A model generated the notes under the pieces. The model made no database searches, was not told where the DNA came from, and worked only from the letters and a program-made list of their open reading frames with translations. A stretch of DNA of 64,000 nt from Morchella semilibera (Eukaryota > Ascomycota > Pezizomycetes > Pezizales > Morchellaceae), in NCBI GenBank assembly GCA_009192285.1, contig WBVU01000022.1, positions 1 to 64,000 on the forward strand, read 5' to 3'. Positions 25,771-38,383 of the stretch are shown piece by piece (the first letter of the stretch is position 1; each line of letters begins with the position of its first letter). Both the position numbers and the translations under genes were made by a program.

Positions 25771-26534
25771 AAGTTTTAAACCTTTTCTGCGCACATGGTC
25801 TCATAATATTATTATGCTTCTTTCTGTACCCTGGATACGAAGATAAACCTTTTTTGCCACAAACTTTAATGGCGAGATATAGTTTTCTGGTGCAGCTAGC
25901 ACAAGATCAATAATATTTCTGGCATGTGAGCATCGCCCGCTGTCGCATGAGACAGATGATTACTCATACAGCTGAATCTTCCCAGTGGGGGGGGGGGGGG
26001 GAGCTGGTGGCCTGGGTAAAGAGTACCTACAAGGGTAAAATATTTTTTACAAGATGTAGGCAGATGATTTACTCTAGACTTGGTCAGCTCTCTAACATTC
26101 CCTCCAGTAAATATGTATGCCTATGGGATACTCCGAATCCGCAGCAGACGGTATGCAGATATATTACTCCGTGTGACGTTGAAATAAATATTTTTATGGG
26201 CGATGAATGCAGTCGTGATGTTGAGGCTTGGTATTGGTGTCCGTGACTTTGCTATTGGGTGCTGATGAAACTTGAAACCTTCTGACACTACATAATAAAT
26301 GTTAGGTATGATATGCCAGCACTTGGCGGGTTGCCAAGAATATGTGAAGGTACAAAAGATGAGCTCAGAGGTGATCCCTGCAATACTGTCGCTTCTCATC
26401 GCTGCCCTCCCAAAGGACTACACTTCAGAAAAAGAAATGTAAAAGAGGAGAAAATGTATGACGCGGAGGAGCCATTGTTGTTAGCCACTCATTACATATC
26501 CGAGCCTTTTGTATCCCCTACGGAAATCCAATCC

Positions 26535-26913
26535 TTATTTAAGCCGCTTGCAACTGCCGGATCCTTGAAGGATTGTAATGTAAAAATGATCATTTGTTAG
26601 GAGAGGACTATTATCAAAGGCCTCTAGAGTACGAGTAAACTCTGTAGGCGCCCCATGTCGATAATTCTTGTGCTGCTTGACGGATGGATCGTTGCCGAAA
26701 ATTTTGAGAGCTCCTTCACTCCCGTAAAGCGACTTTAGGATGGTCATGATTGAATTCATGAATCGAGCCGCTCCGATAATACACCGTCATAAACACACCG
26801 AAAAAGGTGGATCTTTCGATATATGGTTTGGATAAAGTTTGGAGTGCTAATTCCAGCTGTTTTCGTCGCTGTAGATCCGTCAATCCTGTCTCGATTTGTA
26901 GCGCTGTTGTCAT
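26535..26913 (-). pseudogene. Unidentified ORF pair, possibly one small gene with a frame break
   Basis: Two minus-strand frames overlap in adjacent registers. The first starts at the ATG at 26913 (MTTALQIETGLTDLQRRKQL) and runs 65 codons. The second covers 26759-26535 (74 codons, ending SGSCKRLK). Read together they would give a soluble protein of about 140 residues with a Lys/Arg/Gln-rich start. The switch falls near 26750, and no canonical intron there joins the two frames. I do not recognise a family. It may be a decayed gene, a gene with a sequencing error, or chance. Confidence 0.25.
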
Positions 26914-29320
26914 GTCCCTACAACCAAGTTATACATCGAAGGAATCCAATCACCGACCCTTTATTGGTTTTCGTCCTTAGCATCGAGTGAAGAGGTTAGA
27001 CCTGTAGGATACATGTATTAGCTTAGCGAAAGTTTGGAAGCCTCACTTCCTCTGTGATAGAGTAGTCATGCGCATAGTACCTTAGATAGCTTCGTACTGC
27101 TATTAGGGTATTAATAGAGAATAGGCGTAGCTTAAGAAGTCCACCGCCAGACGATAAGTACCTTCATGTAGGCTCTACATACATGGGGAGTCCACTGTCT
27201 TTTGAGCAGACGGGCCAGTGGAGGCCGGCCCGGCTGGACCGGCGGGTGAAACAGAGAACAGGACTACATACAGTTACATACATACTCGCGTGTCCCTTGG
27301 CATCCCACGCTGTTGGTTTGTTAGCAAATCCTTAATATCCATTCTGCGCCAAAGAATGTTCTTCTCGAGGATCCAGGAGTCTGTGTTTGAGCAAGTTTTG
27401 TATAGTTTTGTATTTCGGCAAAATGGAATGTCTTGGCTGACGACCTAGATTGAAGATCAACAGCGGAAGGCTTGAGTGATCGGCGCCCCCTTCATGCTTC
27501 AGATGACTCTAGGTGGAATTAAACTGAATCATACATGGTCACCCGGAGGAATACCTGCCAAGAAGGCAGTGTTACAATCTGCGGTCTACTCCACACTCGT
27601 GATGTTGAGTGGAAGCTCTTTAAGCTTCAAATTTCTGGTATCGTGATCATTGAGGCGTTACAAGGGTGGTGTTCCTTATGCACACCATGCTGAATTTGAT
27701 ATCGTATGTAGGTCCTACCGACATGTTACATACATGTATGTTACACTCCTTCTCGGTGCCCCACACCCGTGGTTGTAAAACTAACTACATGTAATGCGAG
27801 AACCTGGAAGTTCTTCTCCGGCGTGCAGTTCCGCGACCCCCCGACGTGCAGCGTTCTCGAGTATTCCTACTTCTTAGAGTATCAGAGGTTAAACTCAACG
27901 TCGAAACAAAACGAAAGCCTCGATAAGCTCTACAACTTTTCAGCCTGAAGACTGATTAGAAAATTCGAAGGGGGATTTAATCGCGCCCCTTATCAAATCT
28001 TCCTGTACGATATTGGATATTGACTGTGGCGCTATTGCTACATGTATACTTGAGTCTGCATAGACTTCATGTTTCCGGTTGATCACATGGTTACGGCTCT
28101 AGATCACTGCCAATAGTTTTACGGAGTTTGAATCTTTGCTTTTGTTTAGACCTCCCAGTTCAGATCTTGATTTTTTTTCAGACGGCAGGCGGACGCAGGG
28201 TTCATGTAAGAAAGAGTCCTATGATTCTAGATGGGAATCGAGGACGTCTATCCGATGTTTTATTGAAGCACAGTCGCTCACTATTGACGGTGGATCCTGC
28301 CTGATGGTTTTGTTTGCAGTAATTTGCCCTTGGCATCCAGAACCTGGCTCTGTTATTGGCCTCAAATCCCTGATCGCCATCAGACGGGATCCGCCTTCAC
28401 TCCGTGGGTGCCTGTACCTACAGCCTGAAGCTCTTTATTATCTTTGTTCCTATTGTAACAAGGCGTCCCCGGCGAGTGTTTTACACTTTTAGACGTAAGA
28501 GCCGGAAATCAAAGATAACGTATATGTAGTTTTGGGCCAGTATGTGATTGGGCAAAAAAAAAAAACGCGAGCTTGAGGATCACCATGTCTGCACGAGCCC
28601 TTCGCCACGCAGAGAAGTACCGGCTGTCGCTCCTAGAATGCCCAATTATCCGGTCTGTATTATTTTTTGGACATCACATTTTTGACATGAGACTATTCCA
28701 CTACAGGCATTTAGTTTGAAAGAGTTATGATTTACTGTTTTGGCTTGTTTCCAAAAAAACAATTACACAGAAGTACTTTTGTCGGCTTAACCTTCTTGCA
28801 TTGACCCCTCGGCTATCATCAGCAGCGTGTCTCCTGGATAATGAGTTTTCGAAAGAGAAATGGGATATGAATTTAAGATAGAAGAAATACATGTACATAG
28901 CTACAGATCTATGGTATGAACAAAGTTGTACTCCTATATACATATACCAGCTTCATATAGATGTATAAATAAAAAAGCCGAGTGACAGCCCAAGATTATC
29001 ATTTCCTGACTAGGCCTTGCGCCTTACTGGGCACAGTGGGCAGCATACCAAGGAGAGCCGCGCACCCTCCAGAAAAATCCAAGCACCACCCAGCTGCTGC
29101 ACGTCTCAGCAACACTTGCACAGCTCAGCAACCATCAGCAGGAGCAACCACCACGCTCGTTCATCTCTCTACCACCCTCTACGTGACCAGGTTTGAAACC
29201 CATACGAACTTACAAAGCAGGAAAAGCCCCCTTTGGAAAAGCCCCCCCTCCCGAACAAAACCCTCACCCTTCCCGCAGCCGGCGAGCCGTAGCTGCAGTT
29301 CTGGATTTTTCACACCTTGA
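26914..29320. other. Intergenic stretch, no supported gene
   Basis: Contains six TACATGTA palindromes, a small GC island around 27215-27250, and a 118-codon frame at 28136-28492 with no recognisable feature. The right end probably contains the 5' leader or an upstream exon of the sugar transporter, which I could not place. Confidence 0.45.
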
Positions 29321-31772
29321 AGAACACGGCTGTTCTCCAGCCCAACCGCCTTCACCATTCCTTCCACATCGTCCACCCGCCCAACTCAAATACCCCTTCG
29401 TGCCCTAGATTTCTCCTCAACAAGGGACCGTGACCGCATACACTCAGAATCGCTTCTACCTGGGCCCTCCCACAGCAGCTCCCATCGCGGGAACTCCTCA
29501 CATTCAAGGTCGTCTGTAGACTCAGACGACTTTTCTTGGAGTGACACTGGCGATTTAGCCGAACAGCTAGAAGACCGGGAGGATCCCTTATCTATAAAAC
29601 TACGAGAGACTCTTGACGAGGTCACCCCTACAGCTTCGTCGAGTAAACACCGCCGTACTGGCTCCAGAAAGTCTAACAAGTCCCAGCACTCGACTGAACT
29701 GTCCGATCACGGACACCGTACGAAAGAAATAGTAATTCATATACCAACGCCTGAGAATAGGGCCTCTAAACCGCAGCAAATACTAGCTTCCGTCATGTCT
29801 GGCGGGAGAAATGGCTCGTCAATCCATGGATTGACGGGCAAGCCGTTACTGTTTGTATACCTAGAGCTTCAATGTATGTGAACTATTTAGCTGATTTCTG
29901 AAAGATATTTTACGAGTATCTTTGTGAGCTTGGGTGTGTTCTTGTTCGGTTACGACCAAGGTGTAATGTCTGGTATTATAACGTATGAATACTTTCTATT
30001 CTTATATGTCGTCAGTATCAGGCCTGTGCTGATCTTGTCCACAGTGGACCATACTTCAAAGACTACTTTGATCAGCCAACTAGAGGTCAGATCGGGACTA
30101 TGGTCGCTATTCTAGAAGTTGGAGCTTTCTTCTCCTCTCTTGTAGTTGGCCGATTAGGTGATGTTTATGGCCGCCGAAGAGTGATTCTCTGGGGGGCCGT
30201 GATTTTTGTTACAGGAGGCGCTCTCCAGACTTTCTCGAATGGTATGGGAATGATGGTTTTGGGTCGTATCATTGCCGGTGTTGGAGTTGGAGCATTATCA
30301 ACCATTGTTCCTGTCTACCAATCCGAGATCTCGCCCTCCCACAACCGAGGCCAACTTGCATGCATCGAGTTCACTGGTAATATCGTCGGATATGCATCTA
30401 GTGTATGGGTCGACTATGGTTGCTCTTACATCGAAGGTAACATGTCATGGCGTCTACCGTTGTCCATGCAATGCATTATGGGCGCTCTCCTTGCAGTTGG
30501 CTCATTGATCATCTCTGAATCACCAAGGTAAATTCGGTCTACTAAGACATTTAAAAATTACAATATCTAATTATATTTTAGATGGCTCCTTGACAATGAC
30601 CACGATGAGGAGGGAATGGTCGTATTGGCCAATCTTTATGGAGGTGGAGACGTCCACAACGAATATGCCAGGAATGAATTCCGCGAAATTAAGGAAAACG
30701 TTATTATGACACGTCAAGAGGGCGAGCGCTCGTATTCTGAGATGTGGTCTCGGTACAAGAGGCGTCTCTTGATTGCAATGTCGTCCCAGGCATTTGCTCA
30801 ACTCAACGGTATCAACGTGATCTCGTACTATGTACGTCATTTCAAACCTTCCTTATCGTACAATCAATCATGAAAGCTAACAGTGATAGGCCCCATTGGT
30901 TTTTGAACAAGCTGGTTGGGTTGGCCGCGATGCTATCTTGATGACTGGTATCAACGGTATCTTTTATGTCTTAAGCACCATTCCTCCGTAAGTTTTTCAT
31001 TCTAGACTTAAACTCAAGATTTTCGATGCTAATATCAGTGACAGATGGTATCTCATGGACAAGTGGGGCCGTCGCCCGATCCTTTTATCAGGTGCTGTTG
31101 TCATGTGTCTTTCACTTTCAGCGATATCCTACTTTATCTATATCGACGTTCATTATACACCACGAATGGTTGTTATATTTGTCATCATTTACAACGCATT
31201 TTTTGGATACTCATGGGGACCTGTCCCATGGTTGTATCCACCAGAGATCTTGCCATTGAGCATCAGAGCTAAGGGTGCTTCTCTTTCAACGGCGACCAAT
31301 TGGGCTTTTAATTGGGTGGTTGGTGAAATGACGCCCGTTCTACAAGATTGGGTCAAGTGGAGACTTTATCTGATCCATGCCTTCTTCTGCGCCGTCAGTT
31401 TTGTGCTTGGTAAGTATAAAGGCGGGTTGTTAGATTTTGTGATGTTCGTAGCTAACAGGATCCACAGTATGGTTCGTTTACCCAGAAACTAAGGGTGTTG
31501 CATTGGAGGAGATGGATGATATCTTTGGAGATCAAACCGTCGTCGCAACACCGGCAACCGCCAGACATTCGCTCCTTCACCCAAGCCGCACTGGAAGCCC
31601 CGTACCCTCACTCGATATCGGCCGCGCAGACGCAAAACGAACACCCTCACCCCAATACCGCAGCCGAGGCAGAACCGGAATCAGCGGATGGATCAAGGGG
31701 GTGTTTAGTGGAAAGACAGAGAGCGAGGCCGGAGGAAACTATAGACGGCTTGATGAGGGAGATGACGTTTAG
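29321..31772 (+). CDS. MFS sugar (hexose-type) transporter with acidic/Ser-rich N-terminal extension
   Basis: Plasma-membrane sugar porter of the major facilitator superfamily with about 12 helices. Exons: up to 29850, 29905-29982, 30045-30527, 30582-30831, 30890-30987, 31045-31409 and 31468-31772. Family motifs are PLLYFTSIFVSLGVFLFGYD spliced across intron 1, GRLGDVYGRRR after helix 2, SESPRWLL after helix 6, AQLNGINVISYYAPLVFEQ in helix 7, DKWGRRP and FVYPETKG after helix 12. A Ser/Arg-rich cytosolic tail follows. The first in-frame ATG is at 29795 and would give 544 residues. However, the same frame is open upstream to 29321 and reads like protein (DDFSWSDTGDLAEQL, EDPLSIKLRETLDE), an extension I recall from related fungal transporters. 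No ATG lies in that extension, so the true start is probably in an unplaced upstream exon. Substrate unknown. Confidence 0.9.
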
Positions 31773-32905
31773 GCATTTAGAATGGTCGGAGTTTTTCTGC
31801 TGGTTTTTCTGTATTCTGCATATTGTGTGAGTATTTGTGGGAGGTTGCTTTTTTGTTAGGATATTTGGGATTTTGTTACTATGAGCTATTTATTATTCAT
31901 GGGTTCTGCCGACACGCGGCAACGCCCTTGTACTTTTTTCAGGCTGCCCTGCATTTTTGCTTTTTCGTTTGGGCATAGCAAGTATAGAGAAAAATAGAAG
32001 AGGAGCAACTGTTGCTCCTAGTCGTCATCTCTGTCTTTCTTTCTTTCTTCTATTGTAAGAGTTATGGTGTAGAATTTACATGTAGTTGTTGAATTGCTTT
32101 TGGGTCGGTAGTTGTCGGCTTGTGAAACGTATTTTTTCTTTTTCGCCTCGGATCGTTCATGATGTGCATCAAGAAGCAAGTGATATCTCTTTTTTGTGTG
32201 CCAGTGATACTGGCGGAAATCCAGCCTTTGAACCCCACCTACATGTTGGTAGCCTGGGAATGACGACAATCGTTCAAATACCTACTTCATGAGATGCTAA
32301 ATTAGTACTAATATGCACATTGTATAAGTTTATCTCAATAGAACACAGGTTCTTGAAGCCACCACCCCCTTAGGGACGTGGGACTGTGGAGTAGGAGTGT
32401 AATGGGAGTTTACGACCGTACACCCGGGCACGCTGGAACTGCGTCACTCGGTATTGCCTAAAGTTCTATATTTCCATGTCCCTATGGGTTAAGTTTAGAA
32501 AAGTTTTATCGTGTATGGCTCCCAGTGGGACCTACCTAGAGTAGATAGGGCTGTTTATAATCCAAAAAATCAACGACAAATGTTTAGACAACGCTCAGCC
32601 GTTTTCCGGTAATCGTGTAAGCCAAGCCGGCAGCGGGCCGAGTACGTAAGGGCATTATATGTCGATTTAAAGTTTTCGGTAGAGACGCCGCGGCACTTCC
32701 GGCCGACTCCGCTGGGCGCCTAGACCTTGTGCCTTAGGTGTATAGATCCCAACCAGTCCGTGAGCTCCCGCCGTAGCAGCTCTTCCAGCAACGACATCAA
32801 CCACCCCCCACACTACCCGAGACATCGATAAACAGCCACCCCCGCCATTCGTTTTGTTTTCTTATCGTAAAACATATTCATTCTCTTGAGGGCGAGCTTG
32901 TTGCT
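31773..32905. other. Intergenic region between the sugar transporter and NHX1
   Basis: Transporter 3' region, one TACATGTA at about 32078, then the GC-richer upstream region of NHX1 (32600-32900). No gene seen. Confidence 0.55.
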
Positions 32906-35194
32906 ATGAGTGTGGTGACGGATTTGGTGTTCGCGCTGTTGAGTTTGTGGCCTTTCTGGGAAACGTGTCCAGGTGCGAAGGATGATACTGACTATCGTGT
33001 GCGTGGCGGGTAGAGCGCGAAGCGGAGGAACCAGATACTGAGGGTATGCATTATTAGCGACCGTTAATATCTTTCTTCCTAAGAACTTTGCGTTACGGTT
33101 GCAGTTGTAGCACCGACCAGCGGATGGGAGAAGGAGAAACCAAGGGGGAGCTTGTTCAGATGGCTAATATGTAGGATTTTGCAGAACCTACCGACCCCGG
33201 CGAATCTGAGATAATATCATCATGGGCGTTATTCATCCAAGTTTCGCTACTGATATTGGCTCTGTTCTGCAGTTATTACCTGCAGTTGAAGAAGATACAG
33301 GCGGTGCACGAGACTGTGGTGTCTATTTTCGCGGGTATGACTCTGTTTCTTATGGGGGTCGAGGAAGTATCGCGGGGACTGGGAGCTAAAGCTAAGCTAA
33401 CATGGGACGTGTAGGTATGTTCGTGGGACTGATAATCCGGGTCACTCCTGGTGACAATATCCAAAACCTTGTCAAATTCGACTACCAAATTTTCTTCAAT
33501 GTACTACTACCACCAATCATTCTAAACTCAGGATATGAGTTGCATCAAGCAAATTTCTTCCGGAATATAGGTTCGATTTTAACGTTTGCGTTTGCTGGGA
33601 CGTTCATTTCGGCGGTAGTTTTGGGGACAGTAGTATTTATCTGGTCCTGGGGACCCCTAGAGACACTTGATATCTCATACGTTGAGGCTATTGCAGTTGG
33701 TGCGACCCTCTCCGCGACAGACCCTGTTACTATTCTCGCTATATTCAATACATATAAGGTGGACCCGAAGCTTTATACCGTAATTTTTGGAGAGAGTATC
33801 TTGAACGATGCGGTTGCTATCGTCATGTTCGAGACTGCTCAGCGGTTCCACGGATCTGGGCATGGGCCAGCAAGTGTTGGAAGCCTGTTCAAGGGTATCG
33901 GGATTTTCTTCATTGTCTTCACCGTGAGCTTGTTGATTGGGGTGTTCATCGGTATCGGAACAGCTCTATTATTGAAATATACGTATATTCGGAGATTCCC
34001 GAAGATTGAGAGTTCATTCATCCTCCTGATAGCATATTCATCGTATCTTTTTTCGAACGGATGTCACATGTCTGGTATGTTACCCCTGGGTTATTTACCC
34101 TTTGGGGTTACAGAAGTTTACTCATCAGTTATATAGGAATCGTATCACTACTATTTTGCGGTATCACACTTAAGCATTATGCTTATTACAACATGTCTCG
34201 CCGGACTCAACTCACTACTAAATATCTCTTCCAAGTTCTCGCCCAGCTTTCTGAGAATTTTATCTTCATTTACCTCGGGCTTTCACTCTTTACCGACACC
34301 CAGCTCGTCTTCCGTCCTCTCTTTATTCTCATTACTACCATTGGTATTTGTGTTGCCCGTTGGGCTGCAGTATTTCCTCTATCTAAACTCATCAACTTTG
34401 TTATTCGCTCTCGTGCAAGTGCACGCGGACAAACCGTGGCCGATGAACTCCCGCATTCCTATCAAGCAATGCTCTTTTGGGCTGGACTTCGCGGAGCTGT
34501 CGGTGTCGCCCTTGCCGCCGGAATTACTGGCGAAAATGGGAACCCACTCCGCGCAACAGTCCTTGTCGTCGTCGTGCTCACTGTCATTGTATTTGGTGGC
34601 ACTACAGCCCGTATGCTTGAAATTTTAGGAATTCGTACAGGTGTAGTGGAGGAAATTGACTCTGATGATGAATTCGATATTGAGACTGTTGGTCCTTACT
34701 TCAAGTCTCCCCGCGGCGGAATGGGATCCAACTCTGTTCCCCTGTCTAATGTTGACAGTGGGTCCTACGCATCTGGTCAGAGGGGCGGTTCCCTAGACAC
34801 GCAAGGTACACCGCTTGATAGGCGCAGCCGACGGGAACCGGAGCTCCTAAACACGGATCCGAACGAGAGCGATGCCGATAGTGATATCGATGATCTGCCA
34901 CCTATGATACCGACTACCGTGCGCCCCCGAGGGGCATCTGTGACTAGGTCAGCAGGTGGGAGTGGTGAAGGCAGCAGCAGTAGTCAATCTCAAACACAGC
35001 CACAGGCTTCGAGCACTGGTATCACAGCTGGAAGTGCCTTCAATAGCTTAACAGGTATATTCTCCGGCACCACCGAAGACCAGGCGGAATGGTTCCGGAA
35101 GCTGGATGAGGGTTATATTAAGCCTACACTGCTGCTAGACCCGGGAAAGGGTAGCGGGGGCGGAAACGGTTACAGGGGACCAGGGGCTGTTTAA
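32906..35194 (+). CDS. NHX1: Endosomal/vacuolar Na+(K+)/H+ exchanger
   Basis: Cation/proton antiporter of late endosome and vacuole membranes, controlling luminal pH, salt tolerance and vesicle traffic. Exons: 32906-32972, 33185-33334, 33415-34074 and 34137-35194, giving 644 residues, close to the yeast protein. Exon 1 encodes a hydrophobic leader (MSVVTDLVFALLSLWPFW); its link to exon 2 (EPTDPGESEIISSWALF) is by phase and family resemblance and is the least certain part. The core shows YLQLKKIQAVHETVVSIFAG, FFNVLLPPIILNSGYEL (amiloride-site region), SATDPVTILAIFNTYKVDPK, FGESILNDAVAIVMFE (the ND transport motif) and GLRGAVGVALAAG. The roughly 170-residue C-terminal tail is acidic and Ser-rich, ending in a Gly-rich segment. 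It is followed tail to tail by the aldo-keto reductase. Confidence 0.95.
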
Positions 35195-35911
35195 GAGGTA
35201 GATCATGGGACATATGAGAGCAGAAGGGCTACGTGCCTTTCACGGATGTCTCTGTTAAATATTTAGGCGCGCTTTCTGTTTTGGAAAAAGTTCCGTTTTT
35301 GGCTTTTCCTTTGTAGTTCTTTTCCTCGTTTTATTTTCCTCTTCCTTTCCTCTTCGTTTCCTTTTATGGGTCAATGGTTTCTTCGCTAGCCTTGAGCTGG
35401 TCGAGGGATTTTACTGTTGTGATCGTTGTCTCATTCTGGCCATGGGGCTTGATAATAGATGGTTACATACTATAGCCCCCCCCCCCCCCACCGGGCCCAA
35501 CTGTACTGTACTGTATCTCATTCATAATTCACTTTGAATAGAGGTGTTTTATCGTCATCGAGCTTACAGCGAGACTGAGATATAGGGGGAAGGCTTGGTC
35601 GTTTAAGCATACGCATAAACGTGAGGTGTAAGAGTCTCTTTCATAAACCCTCCTCCGTGTTCGGGTTGGGGATGTGATATGCACAAAAAACTAGTGCAGC
35701 GGATGTAGCAGGTAGAGGTTTACTACAGCCCAGTGGTCGATGATCAGGTGATGATTAAGCCTCATGTATGTAAGCTTGTGGCACCAACACATACCCTGCA
35801 AAACACACCGAGTGCTCACTCATGATTCCGGTATTGATTCACTTTTTTGTTTATTTATTTATTTATTCGTTCATTTATTGTAGCTATGCTAAAAGATCTA
35901 CTACCTATGAT
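35195..35911. other. Convergent intergenic region between NHX1 and the aldo-keto reductase
   Basis: Holds the 3' regions of both genes, a 14-C run at about 35476 and a TTTA tetranucleotide tract at about 35848. No gene. Confidence 0.6.
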
Positions 35912-36932
35912 CTAGCTACTAACACCTGCCTCCGCCTCCGCCTTCTCATAATCCCCCTTCCAATAAATCCTGTGGTGCGCCCCCCCGGCCGCAGCAGTAA
36001 TCTCCGCAACCTCCTCCTCGCTCAGCTCAAACCCCACGTCGGCAAACTCGCGCTGCCTGCCCTCATTACTGCTTGTAGTTACAACAACGATGCCCTGCTG
36101 CAGCCCCCACCGTAGCAGTACCTGTGACGGTGTGCGCCCCTTCTCCGCCACCAGCCGCTGCAGCACGCTGTCGACAGGCCCGCCGCGAAACTTTGTGAGC
36201 GGGGCTAGTGGCGAATAGGCGGCGAGTCGGATGGAGTGGCTACGGCAGAAGGTGAAGAGGGGGAGGTCGAAGCAGTACGGGTTGAGCTCCACTTGGTTGT
36301 AGATTGGGGGGATGGTGGCATGCGATAACAGGGAGGTGATTTGGGAGAGGTTGAAGTTGGAGACGCCGAGGGAGCGGGTTTTGCCAGTGCGTTGGAGGGA
36401 TTCGAAGGCGGACCAGATGTTGGGGATGGTGGTGGTGGCACCGGGGGCGAGGGTAGGGAAAGGGGCGTGGATTAGGTACCTATGGGTGGGGTTAGTAGGT
36501 GCGGAGGTGGGTGCGGAGAGGGGGCAAGAGAGCTTACAGGTCGACGTAGTCCGTCTGGAGCTTTCGCAGTGTCTCGTTGAGGCCCTTTTCGGGATCATCA
36601 AGAGTTTTAAAGGACTTTTTGAACCACAAATTAGCTTACTACTCCATAGACACCCAATATAATATAAAACAACGTACCTTTGCGACGATAAACAGCTCCT
36701 CGCGCGGAATGCCGCTCTCCTTGATGGCAACGCCAACCTCGGGCTCGGTGCCGTAGATCTCGGCGCAGTCAAGGTGGCGGTACCCAAGGGCAAGCGCATA
36801 TTTGATCGAGTCGATGAGGACACGGTTCAGTGGCTCGGCCTCGGACTTGTACCAGGCAGTGCCAGTGCCGAAGCCGAGAGCAGGAATGGGTGTGCCTGTG
36901 GGGAGGTGGAAGGTTGGGATTGTGGTAGACAT
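35912..36932 (-). CDS. Aldo-keto reductase (NADPH-dependent, Gcy1/Ypr1-like)
   Basis: Cytosolic TIM-barrel oxidoreductase reducing aldehydes or ketones with NADPH. Exons 36932-36678, 36614-36538 and 36479-35912, giving 299 residues, normal for the family. The catalytic tetrad is visible: Asp and Tyr in HLDCAEIYG, Lys at the end of exon 1 (ELFIVAK), His in DLYLIHAPFP spanning intron 2. The second half has SLGVSNFNLSQI, YNQVELNPY and AAYSPLAPL, then VVVTTSSNEGRQRE in the NADP-binding region. Exon 3 is markedly GC-rich, so many false frames overlap it on the other strand. Substrate cannot be inferred. A cluster of hairpins lies about 200 bp upstream. Confidence 0.94.
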
Positions 36933-38383
36933 TTTTTTGGTTATGAAGAGAGGTAAGGGGAGGTGAGTGATAATTGATAATGGGGGGGGGGGGGGTAGAG
37001 GTGAGTGAGGAGAAGTGATTCAATGATGTGAGTGATACGGCGTGAAGATGGATATTGTATTTGGATGTGGGGGAAGTGGAATGGGGTACGAAGTTTGAAG
37101 TTTGAAGTATGGAGGAGTGTGAGGAGTGTGGTTATGTTAAGTACAAATACTTAACAGTATGTAAATGCATGTATTTACATACACAGTACGTACATGTACG
37201 TTAAGTAACTCTCTGTGCGGGGGAAGAATGATGTCGTTGCTTATTACAAATTGAGAGTAATCACGGGCGAAAGCTTAACTACGACCCGAGAAACTCGAGA
37301 AACTACAAGTACATATACGTACTTTCATGTAGCCGAAATTATCAATCTGAAGCTCCCCCTCTTCCATCCTTCCTTCCCTTCTTTTGCTTCACAGGCTATC
37401 ATCCGCGTAGAAGAGTGTTATCGCAATCGCAATCGCGATCGTGTCGGCTACTGACGGCATTAGTAATTTGCTTTGTTATGCACTGTCAGGATTTATGAAT
37501 CTGCATCAGTGGACATATACAATCTAGTGGGCGTGCTGTGTTTACAGTATGTTATACGGCTACGTGGAGATTAGTGGAGAGCGATTTTCAATGTTTACGA
37601 TATTAAAATGCATTTTCCTCCCTTGGTTGCGGTTGACTGAGTTGGCTGCACGCGAAAGCACGATGATGATCTACTCTAGCCGAGTGAGAACCGAAGACGC
37701 TCCTCGGAGTCTACATACATGTAATCTACATACCAACATTTATGCTATACTACAAGATACCAACTACTACTGAGTGTTGGGATCGCGATATGAGTAATGC
37801 GAATATCGATTTGCATTGCAGAAAAGTGTTGGAGATATCAATTGCGAACCAACACCGTCGGTCCGATTTCTTGGTTCGCCATACCGGGAATGCCATCTGA
37901 TTTATAGGTACATTTATGGTATTTGGTTGTAACATTGCGCGCCATCTTACTCTACAGCTAAAACCTTGTCAGCAGAGAGCGCGCCGGGCTAAAGAATCCC
38001 CCAATTCGTCCCGAATTAATAATCCTCTCAGCTTTTCGGAATAGACACCAGACCTCCAAGGCTGATTTCAACAGCTTTGCTGTCCGCTCCGGTTGTGTAG
38101 GATATTGTTATCATTCATTCGTCATATGAAATGCTGTTGAAGGTGAATATCACTACGAGAAATATCTGATGAGGTCCAATCATTGTAGGACAGGCAGTAA
38201 ATCTTAAAGCACGGACCAACACTAAAAAAAAATCTCCCTTTTCTTTTTTCTTTTTTTTCTTTAGCCTCACGCTGTTTCAACCTCACAACCACACCTCATC
38301 CAACCACTCGAACTACTTTCTATAATCCAAACCTCAAACGAACAACACACCCCGCCCCTACTCTACAACTCACAGGAGCAGCA
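36933..38383. other. Divergent upstream region of the aldo-keto reductase and IMP3
   Basis: Contains a 14-G run (36982-36995), a hairpin cluster (37136-37205) and the CT-rich leader of IMP3 (38230-38380). No supported gene. Confidence 0.55.
37136..37205. repeat. Cluster of three perfect palindromes/hairpins
   Basis: GTTAAGTA-CAAA-TACTTAAC (8-bp arms, 37136-37155), GTATGTAAAT-GCATGT-ATTTACATAC (10-bp arms, 37157-37182) and the 14-bp palindrome ACGTACATGTACGT (37188-37201) follow one another within 70 bp. CTTAAC/GTTAAG brackets the last two. Confidence 0.8.

Larger units (their letters stand above)
20160..26534. other. Repeat-rich, ORF-poor stretch
   Basis: After the ILV2 3' region this stretch shows no gene I can support. 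It holds two adjacent strong hairpins (20770-20840), one inverted-repeat element (23077-23301), a segment from about 23681 to 25925 without any frame of 60 codons, a short degenerate telomere-like run (25739-25770) and a 15-G run at about 25987. Confidence 0.55.

Noticed and set aside
28136-28492. 118-codon plus-strand ORF
   Set aside because: No domain, no membrane pattern and no splice-linked neighbours.
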